Positions 41,936 to 51,489 of a stretch of DNA of 64,000 nucleotides are shown here, piece by piece. A model generated the notes under the pieces. The model made no database searches. It was not told the origin of the DNA and saw nothing but the letters and a program-made list of their open reading frames with translations. The translations under genes were made by a program, and so were the position numbers. The DNA comes from Coremacera marginata (lineage: Eukaryota > Arthropoda > Insecta > Diptera > Sciomyzidae). Positions within the stretch are counted from its first letter, which is position 1. Each line of letters opens with the position of its first letter. The stretch lies in contig OU612046.1 in the NCBI GenBank assembly GCA_914767935.1, positions 46,756,960 to 46,820,959 of the forward strand, given 5' to 3'.

Positions 41936-43389
41936 GATGAAGATGTGCTTTTCAATTGCAAGCCTGTAAGTATGCAGTGATTTGATGCTAAGAGAAGTTT
42001 TGTTGGAAAGTTTAAAACTAAATGGCTAAAAGCGCATCAAGAAATAAACAGCGATTTCTATTAAAAAATTAACTGAATGAAAAATTGCTTCTTATAAAAT
42101 CTTATAAATTTAAAATAGTTTTGGATGTAATAAATGTTGGTACAGCAATTGAAATAGTGGCATTTAGTAGTAATTGTAATGACACTGCTGAATTGTTCGT
42201 TCTTCACTATGAAACGTAGATTGCCCGCTAAGGTCACGACCTTGATGATGTTGGGTGGAACACTGCACGGTGCATTGGTGCACCGGCTTTTCTAAATAGG
42301 TGTGGGAACTGTTTTCGAAGTTAAGTTAGGCTGCGCTAACGAAATTTATAACACCGTGAAAAAGCAAAATAAATATAATAATTCTATATAAATCTAAAAG
42401 CTGCAGAACCCAGAAGGAAGCACCTAGCTAGGTTTGGCCCGCTCTGAGCCCTTCCAACCATTGGTGCCTGATGGCCCAAGTTTTAAGCACCCGCACATCT
42501 TTACCTTCGACCTCGTAATACCACCTACCCAATTAATAACTTAATCCATAATTACAAACATACATACATACATACATAAAGATTCAATTTGAACAACATA
42601 ATGATATAAGTCTAATATTATAAATGTAAAAGAAGAACATTTTAATTATAAAAAAAAATTATTTGATTTCATAAGATTCTAATAATAAGCAACAAAACAA
42701 ACTTAATTAGTTAATCTAGATATACTAATTTAAATCAAAATTCTAGGTATTTTTCATAAAGAAAAAGATAGTGAAGTTATAAATGTATATAAAAAAAGCT
42801 TACCCCTTTATGCTGCTGCTTTTATCGTTCAACTGGTTGATATGGGTGATTTATTAAATTTTAGAGATATGTGAACCTTTTATTATTTTATTTTATAATT
42901 ATTATTTATTTACCAATAAAGTTAACATTTAAGACTTAAGTCTTTTATATGCTGCATAAATATCAAAATGAATAACCACTAATATTACAATTATAATAAA
43001 CTATTTAAAATTATAAAAGATTGAATATGAATCATATACGATTTAATAGTTTAAACATATATGTTTTTGATGCCAATCACATCAGTAAAAAGAATTTAGA
43101 ACAAAAATTTATATATATATATATATATTAATAAAAGGAAATTTGCAGAAAGCTAAATAAAGAAAGTAGTTAAGATGTTAAGATTTAATAAGAAGAAAGA
43201 CAAATAGGCAAAAAGGTGGAGAAGTTAAGAGAAGTATTTGAAAATTAAATGCTTAAAGTACTTACTGTTGGAAACAATTTTAATGTTGGTTGGAAGTGAG
43301 TTTCATAGTCTTATAGCACTAACGAAAAACCGTCGGCTTGAGTTTTGAAAATTATACTTCGGAATTACAAGGTTCATGTTTCTGTTTGA
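41936..43389. other. Gene-free stretch; possibly 3' UTR of the LINE relic to the right
   Basis: It contains a (CATA) microsatellite near 42561-42580, which read on the minus strand could be the simple-repeat tail of LINE copy B, and an AT run at 43112-43129. I could not establish where the LINE really ends. Confidence 0.35.
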
Positions 43390-44690
43390 CCTGCAAAACT
43401 TTATTTTTTCAAACAGGTACCCTTGACTCCGCGAGTGGATGATCTTGTGTCAGAATACAATTTCTTGCTTCGAGATAGCTGACTAAAGTACGACCTAATA
43501 ACCGGCTGCTAAATGGTGAAATGCGATGAAACCTCCGCAGACCGTAGACATAACGTGTAGAATTATTAAAAGCCACTTGCATTTTGTGTGAAGATCTCGA
43601 GTCCAGTTTGCTATAAACGACTTCCGCATAGGTAAATATTGGAAGTAATAACTGTAGGACTAGATTTTTTCTAGTTTCAATAGGTACAAACGCTGCAGTC
43701 ATACGAAGATTTCTAAGGACGAAGTAGAGTAGTTTACGTGATCATCGCAGGACAATGAAGAGCATATCTGAAATCCTAGATTTGTGGCTTTACTTACAAA
43801 TTTTAGTTCAACGCCATTGAGGGAGATTGTGGGAATATCCAGATTCTGATACGGTCTTTTTGAAATCGGCAAGACGTAAAATTTAAGAGGGTTCAGTTTC
43901 AGCATATTGTTTCTGAGCCAGCTTACTACAATATTTAAATCTTCATTGACTCTAGCACATAAATCTTCAGACAAATTAATTGGTCTAGACATGTACAGTT
44001 GCAGGTCGTCAGCATAAGCATGCATGGTTTCATGATTGCATTTACTAAATATATCATTTATAAACATGGTAAATGGAATTGGGCCAAGAACTGAGCCCTG
44101 TGGAACTCCACTAGTTGTACCTCTAAATGATGAGAAGATGTTACCAACCTTTACTCTTTGAGACCTGCCATTCAGGTAGCTAAACATCAAACGAACAGAA
44201 GCATGTGAAAAGCCAAAGTTTAACCTGAGTTTTTTACACAGTAGGGAATGATTCACGCAATCAAACGCTTTAGAAAAGTCTAACAAGCAGAGTAAACTCA
44301 AATGCCCCATATCATATGGCACTCTAATGTCGTCTAAAATTTTGAGCAAGGCGGAAGAACAGCTATGTCCGGGTCGGAAACCAGATTGTTGATTATGCAT
44401 TAGACCTAATGTACTTATGTGGTGGACAATTTGTTCAGCCATTAGGTGTTCACATAATTTGGACAATGAGGGCAATAGACTTATTGACCGGAAGTCGGAT
44501 GCTTTACGAGCATTTCATTTCTTTGCTATTGGAATGAGATTAGCTACTTTCCATAATTCAGGATAGTGAGAAGTTGTAAAACAAAAGTTTATAATATGAA
44601 CAAGTGGGCTCAGTACATATGGCAGTAAACATTTGATAAACTTTATGCAGATACCATCAACACCATTTATAGTTATTTAAGAAATTTTAA
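43390..44690 (-). pseudogene. LINE ORF2 relic, reverse transcriptase, copy B
   Basis: The best-preserved RT in the window apart from the errantivirus. On the minus strand: 'NGVDGICIKFIKCLLPYVLS', 'HYPELWKVANLIPIAKK', an in-frame TGA at about 44514, 'LSKLCEHLMAEQI', 'QQSGFRPGHSC', 'LDFSKAFDCVNHSLL', 'TTSGVPQGSVLGPI', then the catalytic 'HAYADDLQLYMS' (about 43995-44030) and 'NNMLKLNPLKFYVLP'. After a frameshift near 43720 it continues with 'TRKNLVLQLLLPIFTYAEVV' and 'LVSYLEARN' (43409-43702). The endonuclease and the extreme C-terminus are missing. The copy is dead but clearly of the same superfamily as copies A and C. Confidence 0.9.
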
Positions 44691-45434
44691 AAAAATATGA
44701 ACTGAAAAAAGTTGGTTTCTTTGAATTAAAAATATTAATATTTAGAAAAGGATTAATTGGGGAAAATAATAAGTAAATTTCATCAACGAGTTCAAATTTC
44801 CTTGATCTCTTTGGTATATCTTTAACGCTGATTTAATCAATTTATATTTCTTTAAACACTTTTTAGAAAAACTTTTTTTAAAATATAAACGAACTTCGTT
44901 CGTGTTTTCACGATAACTCGTTCACCCAAATGTAAAAGTGCAAGGACCATTGAACTAATGCCAGAATCCTAAAATGAATCAAGTCGTCGTGCCAATGTCA
45001 AGACTTTGTTGTTGAGTATATTAGTGTTTGAATAAAAAAAAAGGAATTAGCCCACCTGAAAACAAATAAAAAAAGAACCCGAAATACTGTTCCAACTGGC
45101 CAGAAAATGTGACAAAATTTGTTAAAAATTTAACAGATTTTGATATAAACCATCTTACCAACTACACGTTGCTGGGAAGTTGTGAATTTAACACTGATTT
45201 TGTACACAAAAACGCACGATAAACCGCGGTCACAATTAAAAATAAATACAGTATTTGTACAGGCACTTGAAAATGAACTGTCTTCCACCAATTTTATTTT
45301 AAAGCTGTGCCACAAATCGACTTTGACTTGCTTTTATAGCATAAATAAATTCCATGACCGCCTTTAAATTCTTGATAAAATTTAAGAAAATGAAAGCTAG
45401 GCTTGTCAAAAAAAAAAAAAAAATTAAGAACAAT
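44691..45434. other. Gene-free stretch
   Basis: AT-rich. No features recognised. Confidence 0.4.
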
Positions 45435-46077
45435 AGGGCAAAACACATTGCAGGCATCGCGCATCAAGCATCGCCGCAAGCCTTTGACGGTTCAACGTCA
45501 CACACTTTTAAAATACATTACTCGTAAAAGCATGCATCATGCCAGAAGTAACCGTGGTGAGAGTCATAACAGAAAATATATGTTTTCTGTCAAACTTTTG
45601 AAAGCAAAAAACGTTTCTTGATTCAATATCTTGTGCAAACAGCTGAAATACTTTAAACAAGTTAGCTCATATTCGCGGACAGCAAACCAGAAACTTGCCT
45701 GGATACTTGGTAGCTTCTGCAACTACAGCCCAAGCTTTTTCCCGCTGCAGTTTGTTTTTAAATCCCCAGTTCTTCTTGTCGAATATGCATGGGAACTTAT
45801 TTATCTCATTTATGAGCAGCTCTTCAAATTCAGACAGTTTTTAAATTTTAATTGAAATGTTTTCTACAAAACCGTTTTCACAATCAGCTGTTGTAGCTGT
45901 CAATGCCTCAAAGCTTGAAAAAAGTTGAAAAGTTGCCTACTTCAGGCATGAAGCATGCGATGCCTACATGCCTGGCAGTATAATGTGTGTTGCCCCGTAA
46001 GCATTCGTGTATTCAACTGAAATGTCAAAGTCTTGCGGCGATGCTTGATGCGCAATGCCTGCAATGTGTTTTGCCCT
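45435..46077. mobile_element. Non-autonomous element with about 55-bp TIRs
   Basis: The left arm (about 45435-45490) and the inverted right arm (about 46022-46077) share AGGGCAAAACACATTGCAGG, then CATCGCGCATCAAGCATCGC (one mismatch), then CGCAAG and CTTTGAC. The arms are about 95% identical for the first 50 bp. The 640-bp interior has no transposase and contains further short inverted pieces such as 'aagcatgc' and 'gcatgc'. No clear target duplication is visible, so the superfamily is unknown. Confidence 0.7.
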
Positions 46078-46541
46078 CATGACTTTTTTTGGAAAGAAAA
46101 AATATTTTTTAATTTTTTTTTGTTCTCAAAATACAAAAGTCATGACCACCTAAATTCTAAAATTTTTTGTCTATTTTAAGCAAGTAGTAAATATTTATAT
46201 AAGGAAGGTTGACGAAAATATGACAAATACGGTTGCACAGGGCCTACGAGTGGCCTAGAACATTATTGGAACTGATTTCAAGACAAATGGGAAGTTATTA
46301 CGGAATTAATGGAGATACATAGGGCGGTTACAACTACAAGTGGTATTATATGCCTAATAGTGTTCATATAATTCTCAAAAATTCTTAGTTATTTTGTTAA
46401 TTGGGATGCTAACTAAAGAGGCGCAGAAAATACGCTACAAAGATTACCGTCGATACCGATTTAAAAATTCTCGAAAATGTTTTAGAAAATCTACCAATGA
46501 GGATGTAATGCACATGCTTTTAGCATCTTTGGATCCCTTTG
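46078..46541 (+). other. Left flank of the errantivirus, with a short interrupted open frame
   Basis: Mostly AT-rich. From the ATG at 46405 a frame reads 'MLTKEAQKIRYKDYRRYRF', 'NSRKCFRKSTNEDVM' and 'HMLLASLDPFV' and then runs into the LTR at 46546. Read across the empty site it would continue for about a dozen codons beyond 53980 to a stop. The composition looks protein-like (basic, then amphipathic) but I do not recognise it. It may be the last exon of a gene or part of an older transposon. Confidence 0.3.
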
Positions 46542-46545
46542 TATA
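46542..46545. repeat. Errantivirus target site duplication TATA, left copy
   Basis: TATA immediately before the LTR. The same four bases follow the other LTR at 53976-53979. A 4-bp duplication at an alternating pyrimidine-purine site is characteristic of errantiviruses. Confidence 0.85.
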
Positions 46546-46955
46546 AATTAAGGTTTTCGAAATAAAAACACTTGATTTAATTGGCACTATGTGCCAGTGT
46601 AATAACTTTATTGGATGCTCTTCTTAGACTAACTTAAACAACTCCAAATAAACTTATTATATCTTCCTATACTTGTCGCTTCAGCTGCGCTTTTGTCGTT
46701 GATATTGTTGTTGGACTTTTAGCTGCACCTTAGTGGTTGTTGCTATTGTTCTTGTATTGCCTGCACTGCTATTGTTGTTGTTGTTGTTGTACCGGTTGAA
46801 TCTGCTGTTGCAGCGCTGCCGTTATTTTTGGCTTGCTGCTGTTATATTTTGTTGGCTCAGCATTTGGCTTATGTGGGAATGGAATATGCGGCAAAATTGA
46901 CAAATTGTCACGTACCATCCTCGTATTACAACTGGAGCGGATACGTGTGTTAACT
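46546..46955 (-). repeat. Errantivirus 3' LTR
   Basis: 410 bp, beginning AGTTAACACACG on the minus strand and ending AATT. It appears identical to the LTR at 53566-53975. An AATAAA polyadenylation signal lies on the minus strand at 46607-46612. A GTT/CAA-rich patch occupies the middle. Confidence 0.95.
46607..46612 (-). terminator. Poly(A) signal AATAAA in the 3' LTR
   Basis: A minus-strand AATAAA about 60 bp from the LTR end, in the position expected for the R/U5 polyadenylation signal. The same hexamer occurs at 53627-53632 in the 5' LTR. Confidence 0.55.
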
Positions 46956-46964
46956 TCTCCCCCC
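46956..46964 (-). other. Polypurine tract (plus-strand primer)
   Basis: On the minus strand GGGGGGAGA lies directly next to the LTR start (AGTTAAC) and one base after the env stop codon. This is the standard place and composition for the polypurine tract. Confidence 0.85.
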
Positions 46965-46965
46965 G

Positions 46966-48394
46966 TTAAGAGGAGCCGTCCCCGGTTTCTTTTAAAACTC
47001 TTTCTAAGGCTATGACGTTGTTAATCTTCTTGCGACGTTTTGTGATTAACAAAACTATAACAATGATTACGACTGTTACTATCGAAGAAATGAAAATTAG
47101 TAGCCATTGCGTAGATTGTTGATGGATTAGTTCTTTCAGGCTGGCAATATGGCCAATGTTTTTTATATTAACTTCATGCAAGTACGGAAGTGATAACAGC
47201 GTAACATGTTCCGTGATATTGACAAATTTAACTGATGCGGGTTGAGGGTGTGAATGACTGATTTTCTTCCAATTCGTAAAAGTTGTACCGTTTATGGTTA
47301 TTTCACTTTCGAAAGTTACAAGAAGGGTTCCATGCATCAAGATTGCTGAGTTATTTCCTTCCTGTATCTCAGCTGTCTGATCATTCACAATTACTAGTCC
47401 ATCATCGATCTCTTCAACTGGTGTTATATGGTACGCCGAAGTGGTCTTGCAGGTTGCGAAATTATTGTTCAGTAATTGTCGCACGCAGGAGTTTCCTTTT
47501 AGAGGTTGGCAGAATGTGATTGTGGCTGCATCTCTGCAATTTCCGAGAGGTTCATGTAATATTTTGCAGTTGGCAACGGTATTTGTCTCTAACATTAGGA
47601 TCTTATGTTTACTTATTACAGGCAATATCTTAATTTTACTACATATTTCTTCAATTTTTGGATACTTGATTACGAAATGGATACTATTGCTATCTTGGAA
47701 TATTTTCTGTTTTGAAATACTTAAAATATCACTTATACTAATATTTGCAAAGTGTTCCGCGATTAACAAATTTTGTATTTCAGTACTATCTAGTATAATA
47801 GGATTTATTACATTAACTTTTCCAAGAATGACCGAATAGATGGTATCCTCAATACTCGTTATTATGGCCTTGTTTCTGGCTATAGCTAGTTCGAATAGGT
47901 GTCCGGTATCTATTTCTTTTTTTATTGTAACATTGAGAAGCTTGTTTACCGTCTTTGTTAATTGGTTAATTCTAATCTGCATTTCGGTATTTATAAGGAC
48001 CTGTCTTTCATTAGCCTCTATTAAAGCTTCCTCCTTAGTGGCCACCTGATTAAAATCATCGAAATCTGGGGTGCCAGCAATGTATTTTAGTGCCGTTCCC
48101 AAAAAATTGATGCTTCGCGATTGTCGATGGTGGATTCTGAGCGCGCTAAGTAGGTTAAAGATCTGATCCACATCTGCTTTAAGTAATTTTCTCATGTGCG
48201 ACTGTGGGAAGTGGTCGAGTAAGTTTTCGGTATCATGGGCTATGGTTTCATAATCGGTCAGGTTTGTTCTATGCAGTAGGAACCCGTAGCTATTGTAAAC
48301 AGCCACTGCTCCATCGGTTATCGGAATGTAGTGTGAATCGGTGTAATTCAAAAATTTGGCTCGTTTCGCTTGAGCGATTGCCAGTATAAAAAGC
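46966..48394 (-). CDS. env: Errantivirus envelope glycoprotein (F-type fusion protein family)
   Basis: At least 475 codons after the putative splice acceptor. The product is a membrane fusion glycoprotein that would be carried on particles. There is no ATG upstream in frame. The frame opens just after the pol stop (48412), and a TTTTCAG acceptor ends at 48395. Directly behind it comes a hydrophobic signal sequence, 'LFILAIAQA'. Counting from the Leu codon at 48351 as residue 1, a furin-type site RQSR lies at residues 76-79, followed by a hydrophobic 'INFLGTALKYIAG' resembling the fusion-peptide region of insect retroviral and baculovirus F proteins. Several N-x-S/T sites are scattered through the ectodomain. 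A transmembrane segment lies at about 416-435 ('WLLIFISSIVTVV...') with a basic 'TKRRKK' cytoplasmic side. The stop is next to the polypurine tract. No breaks are seen. Expression from a spliced subgenomic RNA is inferred from the missing ATG. Confidence 0.9.
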
Positions 48395-48406
48395 CTGAAA
48401 ATACAA
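48395..48406 (-). promoter_or_regulatory. Putative splice acceptor for env mRNA
   Basis: Minus-strand TGTATTTTCAG, a pyrimidine-rich tract ending in AG, located between the pol stop and the env signal peptide. Splicing here would enter codon phase with one base of a split codon. The donor was not identified. Confidence 0.6.
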
Positions 48407-48411
48407 GAATA

Positions 48412-51400
48412 TTACCTTATATTACTTTTATGGACCTCTTTACCCTCAATCAATAAAGTAGTTCCTAAGTCTTTTTCAACTACTTTTTCGATATAGAGCT
48501 TTGTAAATTTGTTCCCTATTCTTCTATTCGTTTTAACATAAACCTTTTCCCCTGGTTCGAACTGTCTAGTTTTTTTCCCAGAATTGAGTCTCTGCAATTC
48601 TGCGTGTTGCGCTTTAGCTATTCTTGATTCGATTTCTTTTCGCAGAGCTTCGGGCATAGAATGGACAATATCTATCGGTCGTTTATTTGTGGTAGAATGA
48701 ATTGTCCTGTTGTATTTCGCAGTGGCGAGTAGAATTAAGTCAATCGTGTCGTTTATACCTTGTGTTAATTTTGTACATCTGGCTATTTCTGAAAGCGTAC
48801 TGTGGAATCGCTCAACCTGTCCGTTCGTAGTGCTATGATGTGGAGGTGTTGTAAATATGTTTATCCCAAAATGGTCTCTTACTAGCGAGCTAATTGTATG
48901 TGAATGGAAAGATTTTTCATTATCACAGACAATTGTCTTGGTGTCCTTGAAAAAATTTAAAATTTGTAGTATGGGTTCTTTAATGTCAACTATTGATCTG
49001 GAATTTATTGCCGAAACTATGGCAAATTTTGAGAATTTATCAACACAAGTTAGGAAGTGTTGATTGTCAGTAGAGTAGATGTCGATGTGCAAAATTTCAC
49101 CAGGCCTTTGAGGTAAGGGTGTTTTGCCAATCTCCGGGTTCGGAGGGTGACGCTGATACTTTGCCTCCCTACAGATTCTACAATTTGAAGTTATTTCTTT
49201 TAGGCTCTTACGCATGTCAGGGAAATAGTAATCGTCCAGAACTTGTTTAAGGTTTTCTTGCACCGAACGATGGGCTCTATTGTGCTCCGCTTGCAAGATT
49301 TCCCTTTGGTCATTTTTATTAAAGATGTCTGTCACCTGCTTTGCTGCACGTAGGAATTTAACAGCAGGGAACATTGAGATAACTTTATCCTGAATCTTGG
49401 CCAAGGTAGGTAGGTCACACAATACTCCGTTGACTACGTTGGGATTGACGCATGACCTAAAAGTCTTCAGAAGATTATCTATATTGGAAAAAACAATACG
49501 ATGTCTAACTTGGGATTTGAAAAGTATTTTTGACGTAGTTGTTTCAGTATTTCCTTCTTCTAGGATAAGCTGATTTCTGAAACAGTTTATGGGATTCTCA
49601 ACAGTGGGAATTGTTTTTGTCAGTGACTCCTCACTGTGGACCGTGTTTGATGAATTGCTAGAGTTTCCTAAAGCATTGATATGTTGCCTCGACAAGGCGT
49701 CGGCTACAACGTTCGCCCTACCAGGTTTATAAAAGAATTTGGGTGAAAATTCCTCAACAAACGCTCTCCACCTTTTCAACTTTGAGTTAGGATTTTTATC
49801 TGATATAGCGAACGTGAGAGGCTGATGGTCAGTAAAAATACTCAACTGCTTAACACCATAAAGATAATTTCTGAGCTTTTGTAAAGCCCAAACTATTGCG
49901 AGCAGTTCACGTTCATTAGTTGCGTAATTCTCTTCAGTCGAAGAGAGAGTCCTGGAAATCATGGTTATAGGCCGTCCCTCTTGAGAGAGAACTGCTCCTA
50001 AAGCATGTGACGATGCATCTGTGGTTAGTTCGAATGGCTTTTCGTAATCAGGATAAAGTAGAAGTACGTCCTCTGACGCCAGTATTTCCTTTATTTTGCT
50101 AAAGGCTTTTTGTGCTTCTTGATCGAAATCTATCCGAACGTTTTTTGATTGGTTAGCACCAATATTTCCATTTTCGCCTCGCAAGTATCTTGTTAGCGGT
50201 TTAGCAATTAACGCATAGTCCCTGATAAATCGTCTGTAGTAACCAGACAATCCAAGAAATGATCTTAAGCCTCGGAGTGTCTTAGGAACCTCGTAATTAA
50301 TGATATCCTTTACTTTGTCCGGACAGGTTTTCAGCCCGTTCTTGGAAACAACGAAGCCAAGGAATTCCACCTCTTCTTTGAAGAATTTTGTTTTTTCTAG
50401 TGAAATCCTCATGTTAGCTTCAAAAAGTTTCTTCAAGACACGCCTTATATCCTTCGTATGTTGTTCATAGCTAGAGGAGAATATAATTACGTCATCTATG
50501 TAAACGTGACAACTTTTGCCTATCTCGTCCCTAAGAATGTCGTCAATTGCTCGCTGAAAAATGCTTGGAGCATTTTTCAATCCAAATGGAAGTCTACAGA
50601 ACTCGTACTTGCCGTTATTGACAGAAAAAGCTGTCTTTTCTCTGTCACGCTCAGCGAGATTTATCTGGTGGAAGCCAGACTTGAGATCTAGAGTAGTAAA
50701 GTAGGAAGATTTCCCTAAATTTGAGAGAATAACCGAGGTGTCCGGAATCGGGTACCTGTCGCTTGTTGTTTTTTCATTGAGTTTCCTAAAGTCAATGACC
50801 AAACGCATTTTACGCTCTCCTGTCTCAGTGGTTCCTTTCTTGCCTACGACCCATATTGGATTGTTATACGGAGAGCGAGAAGGCCTAATGATACCGTCTC
50901 GTAGTAGTTCGGAAATTTCCTTATTCACAAACTCGGATGCGGCTATTGGGTAAGGATAGGACTTGGAGTAAACTGGTTGGTCATCGTTTGTTCGGATTGT
51001 CGCTACGATATTGGTATTATAGGGCAAGGCTTCATTTGGATCTGCAAAAACTCCTGCCTGTTCTTTGATAATGAGAGAGACTTGTTTTTTGTGATTTGGG
51101 TTTGATAAAATATTGTTCACCTCGCGGCAAAAAAAATACAAGAGGGCTTCCCGTTTATTATTGTAGCAAATCATTCCTTTTTTCATATCAAGAGTCGCAC
51201 CAATTTCCTTGAGAAAATCGAAACCGATAATGCCATCGAATGTTTGGAGTGACGGAAGAATAAAAAACTGAGCGTTTGTGTCGAAAATATTCATGGTGCA
51301 CTTTCTTTGGATTTTTTCGGTACCGTGAATTGATTTAACTAGGAATGGATTTTCAATATGCTTGACACCTTTGAGGGTTTCTAAATTTGTAATGTAATTC

Positions 51401-51489
51401 TTTGCGGCACCCGTATCTATTAAGAATTTTAATTTCCTCCCTGCCAGTGTTCTGGTGACGTAGGGCAGGAGGGATCCTGTTCTAAAAAA
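48412..51489 (-). CDS. pol: Errantivirus Pol polyprotein (protease, RT, RNase H, integrase)
   Basis: 1,025 codons when read from the -1 frameshift point; the first ATG in this frame is only at 51294. Order of domains: aspartic protease with 'FLIDTGAA' (about 51405-51428), reverse transcriptase with 'RLVIDFRKLN', 'LPFGLKNAPSIFQ' and catalytic YIDD at 50491-50502, RNase H with 'TTDASSHALG' (about 50000-50025), 'NERELLAIVWAL' and 'FTDHQPL', then integrase with the HHCC zinc finger (H..H 'HNRAH', then 'CRIC'), catalytic Asp in 'HIDIYS' (about 49080), Asp in 'VCDNEKSF' (about 48915) and Glu in 'NGQVERFH' (about 48810). The order PR-RT-RH-IN is that of the Ty3/gypsy group. All key residues are present and no stop interrupts the frame. 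It overlaps gag by 61 bases and ends 17 bases before the env splice acceptor. Confidence 0.95.
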   Translation of the reverse strand, partial: FFRTGSLLPYVTRTLAGRKLKFLIDTGAAKNYITNLETLKGVKHIENPFLVKSIHGTEKIQRKCTMNIFDTNAQFFILPSLQTFDGIIGFDFLKEIGATLDMKKGMICYNNKREALLYFFCREVNNILSNPNHKKQVSLIIKEQAGVFADPNEALPYNTNIVATIRTNDDQPVYSKSYPYPIAASEFVNKEISELLRDGIIRPSRSPYNNPIWVVGKKGTTETGERKMRLVIDFRKLNEKTTSDRYPIPDTSVILSNLGKSSYFTTLDLKSGFHQINLAERDREKTAFSVNNGKYEFCRLPFGLKNAPSIFQRAIDDILRDEIGKSCHVYIDDVIIFSSSYEQHTKDIRRVLKKLFEANMRISLEKTKFFKEEVEFLGFVVSKNGLKTCPDKVKDIINYEVPKTLRGLRSFLGLSGYYRRFIRDYALIAKPLTRYLRGENGNIGANQSKNVRIDFDQEAQKAFSKIKEILASEDVLLLYPDYEKPFELTTDASSHALGAVLSQEGRPITMISRTLSSTEENYATNERELLAIVWALQKLRNYLYGVKQLSIFTDHQPLTFAISDKNPNSKLKRWRAFVEEFSPKFFYKPGRANVVADALSRQHINALGNSSNSSNTVHSEESLTKTIPTVENPINCFRNQLILEEGNTETTTSKILFKSQVRHRIVFSNIDNLLKTFRSCVNPNVVNGVLCDLPTLAKIQDKVISMFPAVKFLRAAKQVTDIFNKNDQREILQAEHNRAHRSVQENLKQVLDDYYFPDMRKSLKEITSNCRICREAKYQRHPPNPEIGKTPLPQRPGEILHIDIYSTDNQHFLTCVDKFSKFAIVSAINSRSIVDIKEPILQILNFFKDTKTIVCDNEKSFHSHTISSLVRDHFGINIFTTPPHHSTTNGQVERFHSTLSEIARCTKLTQGINDTIDLILLATAKYNRTIHSTTNKRPIDIVHSMPEALRKEIESRIAKAQHAELQRLNSGKKTRQFEPGEKVYVKTNRRIGNKFTKLYIEKVVEKDLGTTLLIEGKEVHKSNIR

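Noticed and set aside
46833..47015. Plus-strand frame starting MLLLYFVGSAFGLC
   Set aside because: Lies in the errantivirus LTR and recurs identically at 53853; antisense by-product.
51429..51445. Frameshift at the gag stop codon region (GGAAATTAA)
   Set aside because: Not a good XXXYYYZ heptamer in gag phase; the U UUU UUA site upstream is a far better candidate.
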